Positions 29,257-39,303 of a stretch of 64,000 nucleotides of DNA are shown here, one piece after another. The notes beneath the pieces are model-generated. The model did not search any database. It saw only the letters and a list, made by a program, of their open reading frames with translations, and had not been told where the DNA came from. The translations under genes and the position numbers were made by a program. Every line of letters starts with the position of its first letter. Within the stretch, counting starts at the first letter, position 1. The DNA comes from Agreia sp. COWG (GTDB lineage: Bacteria > Actinomycetota > Actinomycetes > Actinomycetales > Microbacteriaceae): contig NZ_LR882035.1 of assembly GCF_904528075.1 (NCBI RefSeq), forward strand, positions 1,612,001 to 1,676,000. Direction: 5' to 3'.

Positions 29257-30702
29257 CTACCTGGCCCTGGTTCGATGACCGGCGAGCATGGCTGGACGAT
29301 CGAGGCCGAAGGCCCGACGGGTGGCGAAGCCACCGATGGTCGTTCCGGCCGCGAGCCCGATTCCCGTGGCCAGGGCGACCACCATTCCCGGCAGCGCCTC
29401 GGTGACAGCGAATTCGCTGCCCGTGAAGCCGTAGAGGGCACGATAGACGGCGAGTCCCGGGATGAGCGAGATGACGCCAGCCATGGTCATCGCGCTCTCG
29501 GGCACCTTGAGCCAGCGATAGCTCAGGTAACCGATGACTCCCGCGGCCGCGCCGGCGATCCCCGGCGCGAGCCCAGGCTGCGACGCCACGGGCATGACAG
29601 CGTAATAGACGGCGAAGATCAGACCGGCAGCCGCTGCCATGAGCGGAACGATCCGTAAGCGCACGTAGGAGGTGAGCGCGAACCCGACTCCGATCACCAT
29701 CGATCCGACGACTCCGGGCAGCAGCTCGATTCTGTCGCCCAACGAGGTCGAGACGGTGACGGGGATACCCATCCGGAGGGCGGCCCCGAGCACGAGCGAG
29801 ATGCCCACCGCGAGGCCCAGCGTGAGCATGAGCACCTCCATGCCTCTCGCCGTCGCCGTGACGTAGTACCCGTCGATCGCGTCACGCGCCGACGCCGTCA
29901 GCCCGACGCCGGAGAGGAGCGTGATGATCCCGGCGATGACGATGACGGTCGGGCTGTTCGAACCCGGGAGGTCGATACCGACCGAACGCAGCCAGAAGAT
30001 GAAGACCGCGATGCTCGTCGTCGCAACAGCTGCCGCCATCTGGGTGAAGAAGCCGGGAACCGACCATCTGCCCAGCCTGCGGGCGAGTATGTCCGACATG
30101 ACGGCGGTGACAGCTGCCGCGATGACGAGAACGAAGCTGACATCGAACATGATGACGACTCCGCTGGCGAGAACCGCCTTACCCGCCGTCACGACCCAGC
30201 GTCGATAGGGGTGCGGATTGGTGAGAATGGAACTGAGACGGTCGCGAGCTTCGCCGACGTCGAGGGGCTGGCTCTGGCCCGTGATCTCGTCGATGAGCCG
30301 GTAGACGTCTTGAAGACGCGTGTAGTCGGTGGTGCGCACCTTGACGATGCGCATCACCGACAGGGGATCCTCATCCATCCCACGATGGATAGAGACGGTG
30401 ATCGAGGTGAACGTGATGTCCACGTGCATCGCGCTGATCCCATAGGCCTCGCTCAGTCTGAGGACCGTCGCCACGACGTCGGCCGCAGATGCGCCCGTGG
30501 CCAGCATCGCCTCCCCGGCACGCAGGCAGAGATCGATCACCAGACGCGCGTGCTTTTGAGAGAGCTGATCATCGTTACCGACGACGGAGATGATCTGGGT
30601 CGGTGTGCCGATGCCCCTGATGGCTCCACCGGCCAGATCGAGGAGCGACGCCGTCACTCGTCGTCTGAGGACATCTCGTCGGTCATCAACTGCATCAGCC
30701 AC
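29257..30702 (-). CDS. thrE: ThrE family threonine/serine exporter
   Basis: Inner-membrane exporter of 481 residues. The N-terminal cytosolic domain (about 1-170) carries the ThrE signature DLCLRAGEAMLATGASAADV and a hydrolase-like fold. Around ten transmembrane helices follow, from VVTAGKAVLASGVVIM onward, in two unequal halves. Known members export threonine and serine by proton antiport. The GTG at 30700-30702 has TACGCT 7 nt upstream, so the mRNA is probably leaderless. It lies 27 bp downstream of glnE on the same strand but appears to have its own promoter. Confidence 0.9.
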   Translation of the reverse strand: MADAVDDRRDVLRRRVTASLLDLAGGAIRGIGTPTQIISVVGNDDQLSQKHARLVIDLCLRAGEAMLATGASAADVVATVLRLSEAYGISAMHVDITFTSITVSIHRGMDEDPLSVMRIVKVRTTDYTRLQDVYRLIDEITGQSQPLDVGEARDRLSSILTNPHPYRRWVVTAGKAVLASGVVIMFDVSFVLVIAAAVTAVMSDILARRLGRWSVPGFFTQMAAAVATTSIAVFIFWLRSVGIDLPGSNSPTVIVIAGIITLLSGVGLTASARDAIDGYYVTATARGMEVLMLTLGLAVGISLVLGAALRMGIPVTVSTSLGDRIELLPGVVGSMVIGVGFALTSYVRLRIVPLMAAAAGLIFAVYYAVMPVASQPGLAPGIAGAAAGVIGYLSYRWLKVPESAMTMAGVISLIPGLAVYRALYGFTGSEFAVTEALPGMVVALATGIGLAAGTTIGGFATRRAFGLDRPAMLAGHRTRAR

Positions 30703-30709
30703 ACGCTCC

Positions 30710-30715
30710 AGCGTA
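30710..30715 (-). promoter_or_regulatory. -10 hexamer of thrE (leaderless type)
   Basis: TACGCT on the minus strand ends 7 nt before the GTG start. Confidence 0.5.
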
Positions 30716-30729
30716 GGGGAAACACGGGT

Positions 30730-33726
30730 TCAGGAGTCGTAGAAGAGCCGCTCGAAAACAGCACGCGCGCGCCTTGTGGTGGCGAGATAGTCCTCTTCGA
30801 GCGCCGTCGCGGAACCAGGTGGGTACTCCAGCAGTCTGGCTATGCCCTCCAGGGCCTTCCGGTCGCTCGGCAGGACGTCGGAGCTTTTATTGGCCCACAG
30901 CGTGACGGCCGAGCGGGCACGGGAGGCGAGGGTCCATGCCGAGCGCAGCGTCGAGGCATCATCGTCGGAGATGAGGCCGGCGCCCACGCCCTCGTCCAAC
31001 GCCTCCAGCGTCGAGGTGGTGCGCAGACTCCGCATCTCGCTTCCCCGTTGCAGCTGCATGAGTTGAACCAGCCACTCGACATCGCTGAGGCTGCCACGAC
31101 CGAGCTTCAGATGTCGTAGCGGATCGGTTCCCTGCGGCAGGCGTTCGTTCTCGACCCTCGCCTTGATCCTCTTGACCTCGCGAACCTCTTTCTCGGCGAT
31201 GGCGCTGGGATAGCGCACCGAGTCGGCCAGAGATTCGAAATCACGGATCAGCGGCTCGTCTCCGGCCAGCCCCCGCGCTCTGAGCAGGGCCTGGGCTTCC
31301 CACGTGAGCGACCATCGGGCGTAGTAGGCGCCGTACGACTCGAGAGAGCGCACGATCGCGCCGTTCTTACCCTCCGGCCTCAGATCGATGTCGATGTCGA
31401 GGGGCAGACGGTGGTCTTCGGTCAGCCGCTTGATCTCGGTGACGATGGATCCCGCGACAGCTTGGCCAGCCTGATTATCGACGGTGACCGGCCGATAGAC
31501 GTACATCAGGTCGGTGTCGGAGCCGAAACCCACCTCGCGACCACCGAGCCGTCCCATGCCGATGATCGCGAATTCGATGCCGTCTCCCCCGTCGACCGCC
31601 GCGGCCTGCCGAATGACGGCGACGACTCCTCGAAGCAGCACCGTGGTCACATCGGTGAGGCCACGCCCGAGCTCGTGCACCGTGATGATGCCGAGGATCG
31701 ACGAGATGGCGAGTCGCAGCACCTCGCGGCGGCGGGCGGCGCGGAGGGCCGCGGCTGCGGCATCCGGTGTTTCGTGCCTCGCGATGATGGCACGCATCTC
31801 TTCGTCGAGAGCGGCGAACGACCTCGGCCGCAACTCGTCTTCGTTCTCGAGCCAGGCGGCTGACTCCGGGATGCCTTGGAGGAGCTGGCCCACATACCGT
31901 GAGCCCGAGAGAACGTGGGTGAGGCGGGAGGCGGCTCCGGAGGAGTCACGAAGCATACGCAGAAACCAGTAGGTATCGCCCAGGGAGTCGCTGAGTCGAC
32001 GGAACGCGAGCAGACCGTAGTCTGGGTCGGCCCCGTCGGCGAACCACTGCAGCATGACCGGCAGCAGGTGGCGCTGGATGCTCGCCTTGCGAGAGACACC
32101 CGCCGTCATGGCCTCGATGTGGCGGAGGGCACCCCTCGGGTCGACGAACCCGATCGCAGCCAGGCGTGCCTCGGCCTGCTGGCTGGTCAGCGCCACCTCG
32201 TCGGGTGAAAGACCGGCCACGGCGGCGAGCAGGGGACGATAGAACAACCGCACGTGCAGGTTGCGCACACGGTGCTTGATGCCGTTCCAGCGCTCGACGA
32301 GCTGGGTCGCGGAGGGTGCGAGGTCGGTTGCGCGGGCGAGGATGCGCTGTCCCGGCTCGTCCCTCGGCATCAGGTGCGTGCGTTTGAGAAAACGCAGCTG
32401 GAGCCGATGCTCGAGAAGACGCAGGATACGGTAGTCCTCCGCGAACTCCACCTGTTCGGCCCGCCCGATGTAGCCGCGGTCGGCCAGCGCCGTCAGCGCG
32501 GCGATCGTGCCCGACTGCCGGATGGCGTCGTCGGTCTGTCCGTGCACGAGCTGTAAGAGCTGCACCGTGAACTCGATGTCCCGCAGCCCGCCGGGCCCGA
32601 GTTTGATCTGGTAGTGAACCTCGTCGAGGGGAATGTGGGCGGTGACCCGTTCCCTCATCTTCTGGGCGGACTCCACAAAGCCCTCCCTCGACGCGCTCGA
32701 CCAGACCCGCGGCGCCATGGCCTCGACGTAGGCGTCGCCGAGCTGTCGGTCACCGGCGAGGGGTCGGGCCTTGAGGAGTGCCTGGAACTCCCAGCTCTTC
32801 GCCCAACGCTCGTAATACGCGATGTGGGAATCGAGCGAGCGCACCAGGGCGCCGTCTTTGCCCTCGGGGCGCAGATTGGGGTCGACCTCCCAGAGCCCGG
32901 GTTCGATTCCCGACTCGTTGATGCCGCGCATGGTGAGCATCGCCAGCCTGGTGGCGATCTCGATCGCCTTCTCGTGTGACAGCTCGATCTCTGAGTCGTG
33001 GGCTGCCTCACCGACGAAGATGACGTCGACGTCGCTGACGTAGTTGAGCTCGCGTGCCCCGGCCTTGCCCATGCCGATCACCGCGAGTCGCGTGGCAGCG
33101 ACCGCGTCACGCTCGAAGCACCACAGGCCGAGCCCCTTCGTCGACAGAGTTGTCCGTGCCACCGCGAGCGACGCCTCGAGTGCAGCGGCCGCTAGATCTG
33201 CGAGCACCGCCGCAACCCTGTCGAGACCCGTAACGGGGTCGGGTTGCTCCAGGTCGAACGCCGCAACCCGCGCGATCAGCGAGCGGTAGCGCACCCGCAG
33301 GGCTGTCCAGGCGTCTTCACCGGAGTCCGCGCTGAACCCGTCGACCGCGGACACGGACGCCAACATGGCTGCCCTCGCGTCGTCGGGGTCGGGCAGGCGC
33401 AACACGGGCTCGACGAGCACCGAGAGCTCGGCCGGATGACGCGTGAAGAAGTCGCCGAGACCTTTCGAGGCCCCCAGCACTCGGATGAGTCTGAACCGCG
33501 AGGACTCGTCTGCCAGCACAGGGACGGTGAATCGGGCAGAGCGTCGTAGTAACACCGCAAGCAGCCCGAGCGCCTGATCGGGGTCGGCAGCGGATCTCAA
33601 CGCCGTCATGAGCTCGTCGACCTCGAGACCTCCGAGCTCGCTGACCACCGTCAGTTGGGAGTCTGCCCACTCGAGCTCGGCGAAGCCCATGCGGGCCAGG
33701 TGACTGAGCGATCTCGTCTCGCGCAT
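30730..33726 (-). CDS. glnE: Bifunctional glutamine synthetase adenylyltransferase/deadenylyltransferase
   Basis: 998 residues; adds and removes AMP on the regulatory tyrosine of GlnA. It has the GlnE duplicated layout. The N-terminal nucleotidyltransferase has YVSDVDVIFVGE followed by LRPEGKDGALVRS; the C-terminal one has FGSDTDLMYVYRP followed by DLRPEGKNGAIVRSLESY. Helical bundle domains follow each. Both catalytic Asp-x-Asp pairs are intact. AGGAGG precedes the ATG. It sits 69 bp downstream of glnA2 on the same strand and is probably cotranscribed with it. Confidence 0.96.
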   Translation of the reverse strand: MRETRSLSHLARMGFAELEWADSQLTVVSELGGLEVDELMTALRSAADPDQALGLLAVLLRRSARFTVPVLADESSRFRLIRVLGASKGLGDFFTRHPAELSVLVEPVLRLPDPDDARAAMLASVSAVDGFSADSGEDAWTALRVRYRSLIARVAAFDLEQPDPVTGLDRVAAVLADLAAAALEASLAVARTTLSTKGLGLWCFERDAVAATRLAVIGMGKAGARELNYVSDVDVIFVGEAAHDSEIELSHEKAIEIATRLAMLTMRGINESGIEPGLWEVDPNLRPEGKDGALVRSLDSHIAYYERWAKSWEFQALLKARPLAGDRQLGDAYVEAMAPRVWSSASREGFVESAQKMRERVTAHIPLDEVHYQIKLGPGGLRDIEFTVQLLQLVHGQTDDAIRQSGTIAALTALADRGYIGRAEQVEFAEDYRILRLLEHRLQLRFLKRTHLMPRDEPGQRILARATDLAPSATQLVERWNGIKHRVRNLHVRLFYRPLLAAVAGLSPDEVALTSQQAEARLAAIGFVDPRGALRHIEAMTAGVSRKASIQRHLLPVMLQWFADGADPDYGLLAFRRLSDSLGDTYWFLRMLRDSSGAASRLTHVLSGSRYVGQLLQGIPESAAWLENEDELRPRSFAALDEEMRAIIARHETPDAAAAALRAARRREVLRLAISSILGIITVHELGRGLTDVTTVLLRGVVAVIRQAAAVDGGDGIEFAIIGMGRLGGREVGFGSDTDLMYVYRPVTVDNQAGQAVAGSIVTEIKRLTEDHRLPLDIDIDLRPEGKNGAIVRSLESYGAYYARWSLTWEAQALLRARGLAGDEPLIRDFESLADSVRYPSAIAEKEVREVKRIKARVENERLPQGTDPLRHLKLGRGSLSDVEWLVQLMQLQRGSEMRSLRTTSTLEALDEGVGAGLISDDDASTLRSAWTLASRARSAVTLWANKSSDVLPSDRKALEGIARLLEYPPGSATALEEDYLATTRRARAVFERLFYDS

Positions 33727-33795
33727 GATCCTCCTGCTGGGGAGCCGGGGCGTCGATGCCCCGAGCTCCCTTCTTTCTGCTGAGAACTCGAGCTG

Positions 33796-35133
33796 TTAGA
33801 GCATTTCCAGGTTGCTCTTGAGCTCGAAGGGAGTGACCTGGGCCCGGTAGGCCTGCCACTCCTGGCGCTTGTTGCGCAGAACGTAATCGAAGACATGCTC
33901 GCCCAGCGTCTCGGCGACGAGCTCCGACCCCTCCATCAGGGTGATGGCGCGATCGAGGCTGGCGGGCAGCGCCTTGTAGCCCAGCGCCTTGCGCTCCGAC
34001 TCGCTCAGGCTCCACACGTTGTCCTCAGCTTCGGGCGGCAGCTCGTAGCCCTCCTCGATCCCCTTCATTCCCGCGGCGAGCAGCAAGGAGTAGGCGAGGT
34101 AAGGATTGGCGGCCGAGTCGATCGCTCGATATTCGATGCGGGAACTCTGGCCCTTGTTGGGCTTGTACAGAGGAACGCGCACGAGCGCCGAGCGGTTGTT
34201 ATGGCCCCAGCTGACGAAGCTCGGGGCCTCGTCTCCGCCCCAGAGGCGCTTGTACGAGTTGACGAACTGGTTCGTGACCGCCGTGATCTCGGGTGCGTGG
34301 TGAAGAAGCCCCGCGATGAACTGGCGTCCGATCTTCGAGAGCTGATACTCGGCACCGGCCTCATAGAATGCGTTGCCGTCACCCTCGAAGAGAGAGAGGT
34401 GCGTGTGCATTCCCGATCCCGGATGCGCCGCGAGCGGCTTCGGCATGAACGTGGCGTACACGCCCTGCTCGATGGCCACCTCTTTGATCACCGTGCGGAA
34501 CGTCATGATGTTGTCGGCCGTGGTGAGCGCGTCGGCGTAACGAAGATCGATCTCGTTCTGGCCAGGGCCAGCCTCATGGTGGCTGAACTCCACCGAGATG
34601 CCCAGGTCTTCGAGCATGCGTACCGAGCGACGACGGAAATCGTGGGCGGTGCCTCCCGGAACGTTGTCGAAGTAGCCCGCGGAGTCGACAGGCTCGGGAC
34701 CCGAGGCACCGAACTGCGACGACTTCAGGAGGTAGAACTCGATCTCCGGGTGGGTGTAGAAGGTGAATCCGCGGTCGGCGGCCTTGGCGAGAGTGCGCTT
34801 CAAGACGTTTCGAGGGTCGGCGACGGCGGGGAGCCCATCCGGTGTCGTGATGTCGCAGAACATGCGAGCGGTGGGGTCGATCTCGCCGCGCCACGGCAGG
34901 ATCTGGAACGTCGTGGGGTCTGGATGAGCGAGCACGTCTGCCTCGTAGGAGCGCGTGAGACCCTCGATGGCAGAGCCGTCGAAGCCAAGGCCTTCGGCGA
35001 ATGCGCCCTCGACCTCTGCCGGCGCGATGGCGACGGATTTAAGCGTTCCGACGACATCGGTGAACCAGAGCCTGATGAATTTGATGCCGCGTTCCTCAAT
35101 CGTGCGAAGAACGAAGTCACGCTGCTTGTCCAT
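33796..35133 (-). CDS. glnA2: Glutamine synthetase type I, GlnA2-like paralogue
   Basis: 445 residues in the GlnA family: IKFIRLWFTDVVGTLKSV, GFDGSAIEGL, HPEIEFYLL, HPGSGMHTHLSLFEG, NQFVNSYKRLWGGDEAP and NRSALVRVP. The 22-residue size difference from GlnA and the sequence divergence make it the actinobacterial GlnA2 type. The segment matching the adenylylation loop reads GYELPPEAEDNVWSLS and the Tyr environment differs from GlnA, so control by GlnE is less sure. AAAGAGAG precedes the ATG. A consensus -35 (TTGACA, minus strand at 35171-35176) lies upstream without a clear -10. Confidence 0.92.
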   Translation of the reverse strand: MDKQRDFVLRTIEERGIKFIRLWFTDVVGTLKSVAIAPAEVEGAFAEGLGFDGSAIEGLTRSYEADVLAHPDPTTFQILPWRGEIDPTARMFCDITTPDGLPAVADPRNVLKRTLAKAADRGFTFYTHPEIEFYLLKSSQFGASGPEPVDSAGYFDNVPGGTAHDFRRRSVRMLEDLGISVEFSHHEAGPGQNEIDLRYADALTTADNIMTFRTVIKEVAIEQGVYATFMPKPLAAHPGSGMHTHLSLFEGDGNAFYEAGAEYQLSKIGRQFIAGLLHHAPEITAVTNQFVNSYKRLWGGDEAPSFVSWGHNNRSALVRVPLYKPNKGQSSRIEYRAIDSAANPYLAYSLLLAAGMKGIEEGYELPPEAEDNVWSLSESERKALGYKALPASLDRAITLMEGSELVAETLGEHVFDYVLRNKRQEWQAYRAQVTPFELKSNLEML

Positions 35134-35207
35134 CTATAAAGCTCTCTTTCCGGCGGTGTCAGACGACCACTGTCAAGGCTAGTGCACGCCCCTTCGTTCG
35201 TCGGCTG

Positions 35208-37148
35208 CTAGCTCGGCACCAGGATGATCCAGGCGAACCAGGCGAGCATCGCCAGCCACACGAGGGCAGCGGAGGACGCGAGCAGCGCTGCAGGCCGGCT
35301 GCCCAGCTTCCACACGACGATGAGGCCGAGGAGACCCACCGCGAGAAGCACTCCGAGGTACGGGAAGTACTCTGGCACGCCCAGCAAGGACAGGCCCGGC
35401 TCCGACCGCAGTGCCGAAGACATTCCGACGAAGGCGATGGCCCCGAAAGCGAGACCGGTCACCGGCGATATTCCCGAGGCGATCAGCAGGCCGAGCCTCT
35501 CGCGCTGGATGCCACGGACGATCAGGGTGATGACCCACCCCACGAGCCACAGGGCAGAGAACACGAGGAAGATGAGCGGGATGAGCACGACGAACCAGTT
35601 CGCCTGCTGCACCGCCTGAACGACGGACGCCGCCCGTGATGTCTCATGCACGCTCGCCGCTTTGAGGAGGGGTGTCTGCGCATCGCCGTGGTCGCAGAGC
35701 GTCTTGACGTCGGTGCCCGGCGAAGCAAGCCAGGCCCTCGCCGTCTGAGCCGCGCATTCGCTGTGATCGAGCACAATGTCACCAGCTCCGGCGAACGAGA
35801 CGAATTGGCTCGTCGGCAGCGTGGCCGCGACCGCCTGCGCCGTGGCCGCCGACGTCGTGGGATCGTTCGAACCCGCGAGAATGAGGGTGGGCTGGCTGAA
35901 GGCGGGCGCGACACGCAGCTCGGTGCTGGCGGGAGCGATTCCGGCCTGCGTGCAGGCCGCGTCGGTGAGGGTGTACGTCGCGAGCAGGGGCGGCGCGACC
36001 GGCACCACGGCCTGTTCGCCCTCTGCTGGTTCCGCGGCCAGAGGTGCCACGGGATCCGCGGACCAGTTGGCCTTCTGATCGAGGCAGGTCGACAGGAGGT
36101 ACTGGCTCACATCGACCGTTCCGAGGTGATCGATGCCCAGACCGACGTAGGGGGCGAGTGCCCCGGTGTCGCCATCGGAGAGCCTGTCGAAGAGCAGCGG
36201 CAGGGTGCTGGTCGTGTCCGGCTCTGTCAACAGGTACTGCACCAGGGTCACGACGTCGTTCCCCTCCAGCTCCACGAAGGCCTGTTTTCCGGTGAAGGGA
36301 TCCGTTACCGGTGCCCTGAACGGGTCATCGTCGAAGTCGGCGGCCAGTGCCGTGACCGTGGCGTAGTAGTCGGTGCCCTCCACGCCGGCTCGCGCCGACA
36401 GCTCATCGAGAGACGACTTGAACGCCGCGTACGACTCACCCTTCAGATCACGGTCGGCGGGGCTGTACGAGTCGAGAAGAAGTGCGTCGCTACCGGCTGT
36501 GTCGAGCGTGGCGACGGCGCTCATGACCTTCGACGACCAGCCCGCGCCGTACAGTGTCCAGCTCGGATACTTCAGGGTGTTGCGAAGGTCGATGACATCG
36601 GCGGCGGTCTGCGCGATCGTATAGCCCGAGGGGTCTCCTCCGGCCTCCTTGAAAGCGGAGAAGCAGGCCTCGAGCGCAATTCCGATCGTTGTTCCCTCGT
36701 TGGTCAAAGACTCGTCCGTCGAGGTGAACGCGTCGATCCAGGCGTCGTCGACGTCGCGGCAGTCGAAGCGGGGATCAGCGGCCCTGCCCCCTCTCTGCTC
36801 GAGCACCACCACATCACGGTTCTCGCCGAAGCCCAGGTCCCTCGCCACGTGCTGCGCCAGCGAACCGGCCGTTTCGCCGAGCCCGGGAGCCATGACCACT
36901 ATCGGGCTAGCAGTGGCGGGTTGAACCGCTGCCGGAACAACCGTGTAGGGCAGATCGATCGTTCGACTGGTGGGATTCGCCCTGTTCTCCAAGACAGTGA
37001 GGACGCCGCACCGCGAGCCTGAGGCGACGTTGTCGGAGCACCCGTCGTCAGGCGTCGCCGCATGCGCCACCCCGGGTACTGCCCATGCCGCAGCCAGGAT
37101 CACCAGCGCTGAGAGAAGTGGCACTCGGAGCCGGTTCGATCTTGTCAC
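35208..37148 (-). CDS. Secreted, membrane-tethered alpha/beta-hydrolase-fold protein without nucleophile Ser
   Basis: 646 residues. A signal peptide lies at 1-30 (LLSALVILAAAWAVPGVAHA). An alpha/beta-hydrolase domain of the prolyl-aminopeptidase/TAP type follows (PIVVMAPGLGETAG, VVVLEQRGGRAADPRFDC). Four hydrophobic helices lie near residues 525-646. At the nucleophile elbow, relatives read LYGxSYGG; here it reads LYGAGWSSK (199-207), so the Ser is Gly203. The acid loop (LILAGSNDPTT) and a His (LDHSEC) are still present. It may be a non-catalytic envelope protein, or Ser205 may have taken over. GGTGG precedes the GTG. Confidence 0.72.
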   Translation of the reverse strand: MTRSNRLRVPLLSALVILAAAWAVPGVAHAATPDDGCSDNVASGSRCGVLTVLENRANPTSRTIDLPYTVVPAAVQPATASPIVVMAPGLGETAGSLAQHVARDLGFGENRDVVVLEQRGGRAADPRFDCRDVDDAWIDAFTSTDESLTNEGTTIGIALEACFSAFKEAGGDPSGYTIAQTAADVIDLRNTLKYPSWTLYGAGWSSKVMSAVATLDTAGSDALLLDSYSPADRDLKGESYAAFKSSLDELSARAGVEGTDYYATVTALAADFDDDPFRAPVTDPFTGKQAFVELEGNDVVTLVQYLLTEPDTTSTLPLLFDRLSDGDTGALAPYVGLGIDHLGTVDVSQYLLSTCLDQKANWSADPVAPLAAEPAEGEQAVVPVAPPLLATYTLTDAACTQAGIAPASTELRVAPAFSQPTLILAGSNDPTTSAATAQAVAATLPTSQFVSFAGAGDIVLDHSECAAQTARAWLASPGTDVKTLCDHGDAQTPLLKAASVHETSRAASVVQAVQQANWFVVLIPLIFLVFSALWLVGWVITLIVRGIQRERLGLLIASGISPVTGLAFGAIAFVGMSSALRSEPGLSLLGVPEYFPYLGVLLAVGLLGLIVVWKLGSRPAALLASSAALVWLAMLAWFAWIILVPS

Positions 37149-37274
37149 TACGCACCACCATTGTTATCGAGTTCAGCCACACCATACAGTGATCCGAGCT
37201 CGGCGCGGTTCGCGGCCTCCGGGGTGTTTGCATAGCCGCTCGCCCGCGCGGAACCGGGGGCTCAGGCCTCTCAC

Positions 37275-37280
37275 TAGACT
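37275..37280 (+). promoter_or_regulatory. -10 hexamer of panB (leaderless type)
   Basis: TAGACT lies 6 nt before the panB ATG, with no ribosome-binding site. Confidence 0.55.
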
Positions 37281-37286
37281 GGCTGG

Positions 37287-38114
37287 ATGTCAGAGTCGTC
37301 GTCCGTATCACCCGTTCCGAAGCGCGTTCGAACACGCCATTTCCAGAATGCGAAAGAGTCGGGCACCTCGATCACCGGCCTGACGAGCTATGACCAGCTC
37401 ACCGCCCACATCTTCGACGAGGCCGGCATCGACTTCCTCCTCGTGGGCGATTCGGCCGGCAACACGGTCTTCGGCTACGACACGACACTCCCGGTCACCG
37501 TCGACGAGCTCATCCCCCTCACCCGGGCCGTTGCCCTGGCGACGAAGCGAGCGCTCGTGGTGGCGGACATGCCATTCGGGTCATACGAGAGTGGGCCTCT
37601 CGAAGCCCTGCACACCGCGGTGCGGTTCATGAAAGAGACGCACGCCCACGCGGTGAAACTCGAGGGAGGCGTGCGCAGCGCCGAGCAGATCCGGCGCATC
37701 GTGGAAGCCGGCATCCCCGTGATGGCGCACATAGGCTTCACCCCGCAGAGCGAACACGGCCTCGGAGGACACATGATCCAGGGTCGGGGTGATGGCCTCG
37801 AGGGACTGCTCGCCGATGCGATCGCCGTCGAGGAGGCCGGGGCCTTCGCCGTCGTCCTCGAGATGGTTCCGGCAGAGGCCGCCCGGGTGGTGACAGAGAA
37901 GCTGCGGATCCCCACGATCGGGGTGGGCGCGGGTCCGGATGTCGACGGACAGCTCTTGGTCTGGACCGACTTCGCCGGGCTCACCAGCGGACGCGTTCCT
38001 AAATTCGTGAAGCAGTACGCCGATCTGCGCGGGATCCTGTCGGATGCCGTGTCACGATTCCGCTCAGACGTCGCAAACGGCGACTACCCCGCGCCAGAGC
38101 ACTCGTACGACTAA
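37287..38114 (+). CDS. panB: 3-methyl-2-oxobutanoate hydroxymethyltransferase
   Basis: First step of pantothenate synthesis: transfers a hydroxymethyl group from methylene-tetrahydrofolate to ketoisovalerate. 275 residues in the TIM-barrel PanB family: [64 protein letters not shown] and [15 protein letters not shown]. Metal- and substrate-binding residues look intact. No panC or panD lies in the window. The stop overlaps the convergent SPOR-like gene by 4 bp (CTAA). Confidence 0.96.
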   Translation: MSESSSVSPVPKRVRTRHFQNAKESGTSITGLTSYDQLTAHIFDEAGIDFLLVGDSAGNTVFGYDTTLPVTVDELIPLTRAVALATKRALVVADMPFGSYESGPLEALHTAVRFMKETHAHAVKLEGGVRSAEQIRRIVEAGIPVMAHIGFTPQSEHGLGGHMIQGRGDGLEGLLADAIAVEEAGAFAVVLEMVPAEAARVVTEKLRIPTIGVGAGPDVDGQLLVWTDFAGLTSGRVPKFVKQYADLRGILSDAVSRFRSDVANGDYPAPEHSYD

Positions 38115-38299
38115 CGCTGCTCGCGCGCCTCATCCTCTGCCCACTTGGCGCTGTTCGCGCGGAGTTTCTCGAGGGCGTGAGAAGCCTCATCCTCCGTACC
38201 GAACGGCCCTACCCTGTCGACGACCGACGACTCGTAACCGTGCTCGACCTGGCCGGTCTTCATGTTGTACCAGTACTGCTTCGACGGATCTTCCGACAC
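38111..38299 (-). CDS. Small SPOR-like domain protein
   Basis: 62 residues. The pattern [25 protein letters not shown] then [16 protein letters not shown] matches small actinobacterial SPOR-domain-like proteins of unknown role. No signal peptide or membrane segment is seen. GGAGG lies close before the GTG at 38297-38299. Between it and ppgK is a 160-bp divergent spacer. Confidence 0.8.
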   Translation of the reverse strand: MSEDPSKQYWYNMKTGQVEHGYESSVVDRVGPFGTEDEASHALEKLRANSAKWAEDEAREQR

Positions 38300-38459
38300 G
38301 GTTCCTCCAGGTCGCTCACACGGGGGCGCCGCTCGTCGGCGAACCCATTTTTGATACTAGACCCGGTGCTGCGCCTCGTCATCGTCCGGGTCTGCCTTAG
38401 GCTCGCATGTACGCAGCGGCGCTTCCGGCGCCCTTCGGCCGAGCCTCGAGGAGAGAACC

Positions 38460-39278
38460 ATGACCACCCCCAACAAGACCGACGTGGCCATAGGAATCGA
38501 CATCGGCGGTACGGGAATCAAGGGTGCGGTGGTCGACCTCGCCTCGGGCGAGCTGCTCAGCGACAGGGTGAAGATCGCCACGCCGGAGGGCGGGAAGCCG
38601 AAGGACATCGTCGGCGTCGTCACGAAGATCCTCGAGAAGCTGACCGACGCTCCGAAAGATGCGCCGATCGGCATCTGCTTCCCGGCCGTCGTGCGCAACG
38701 GACGCACGATGTCGGCCGCGAACGTCTCCAAGAAGTGGATCGGCCTCGAGGCCGAGGCGCTGTTCGAGGACGCGCTCGGGCGTGACATCGTCTTCGTCAA
38801 CGACGCCGATGCGGCCGGCTACGCGGAGGTACGCTTCGGCGCAGCGAAGGACCGCAAGGGACTCATCCTTCTCACCACGCTGGGCACAGGCATCGGTACC
38901 GCGATCATCTACAACGGCATGCTTGTGCCGAACGCCGAACTCGGACACCTGCAGATCGACGGCGGCGACTATGAGCTTCAGGCAGCGTACTCCGCGAAGG
39001 AGCGTGAGGATCTGTCGTGGTCGAAGTGGGCCGAACGCCTGCAGAAGTACTACACCGAGCTCGAGAAGCTCTTCTCCCCCGATCTGTTCATCGTGGGTGG
39101 CGGTGTCTCGAAGAGTTACGAGGAGTTCCTGCCGCTGCTCGACCTGACCACGGAGATCGTTCCCGCAGCGCTGCGCAACAACGCCGGCATCCTCGGCGCC
39201 GCGGCGCTGGCGGCCCAGCCGCGGGGGAACGAGGGTTCCGTCGAGTCGCCGGTCGAGCATCCGGCCGCGCAGCTCTGA
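38460..39278 (+). CDS. ppgK: Polyphosphate glucokinase
   Basis: ROK-family kinase of 272 residues that phosphorylates glucose using polyphosphate or ATP; the main glucokinase type in many actinobacteria. Seen are the phosphate-binding GIDIGGTGIKGAVVDL, GICFPAVVRNG, NDADAAGYAEVRFGA, TTLGTGIGTAI and ELGHLQIDG, and a C-terminal VGGGVSKSYEEFLP. The zinc-binding cysteines of other ROK proteins are absent, as is normal for PpgK. GGAGAGA precedes the ATG. Confidence 0.94.
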   Translation: MTTPNKTDVAIGIDIGGTGIKGAVVDLASGELLSDRVKIATPEGGKPKDIVGVVTKILEKLTDAPKDAPIGICFPAVVRNGRTMSAANVSKKWIGLEAEALFEDALGRDIVFVNDADAAGYAEVRFGAAKDRKGLILLTTLGTGIGTAIIYNGMLVPNAELGHLQIDGGDYELQAAYSAKEREDLSWSKWAERLQKYYTELEKLFSPDLFIVGGGVSKSYEEFLPLLDLTTEIVPAALRNNAGILGAAALAAQPRGNEGSVESPVEHPAAQL

Positions 39279-39303
39279 GCGATCGGGCTCGGGCTCTTCG
39301 GGG

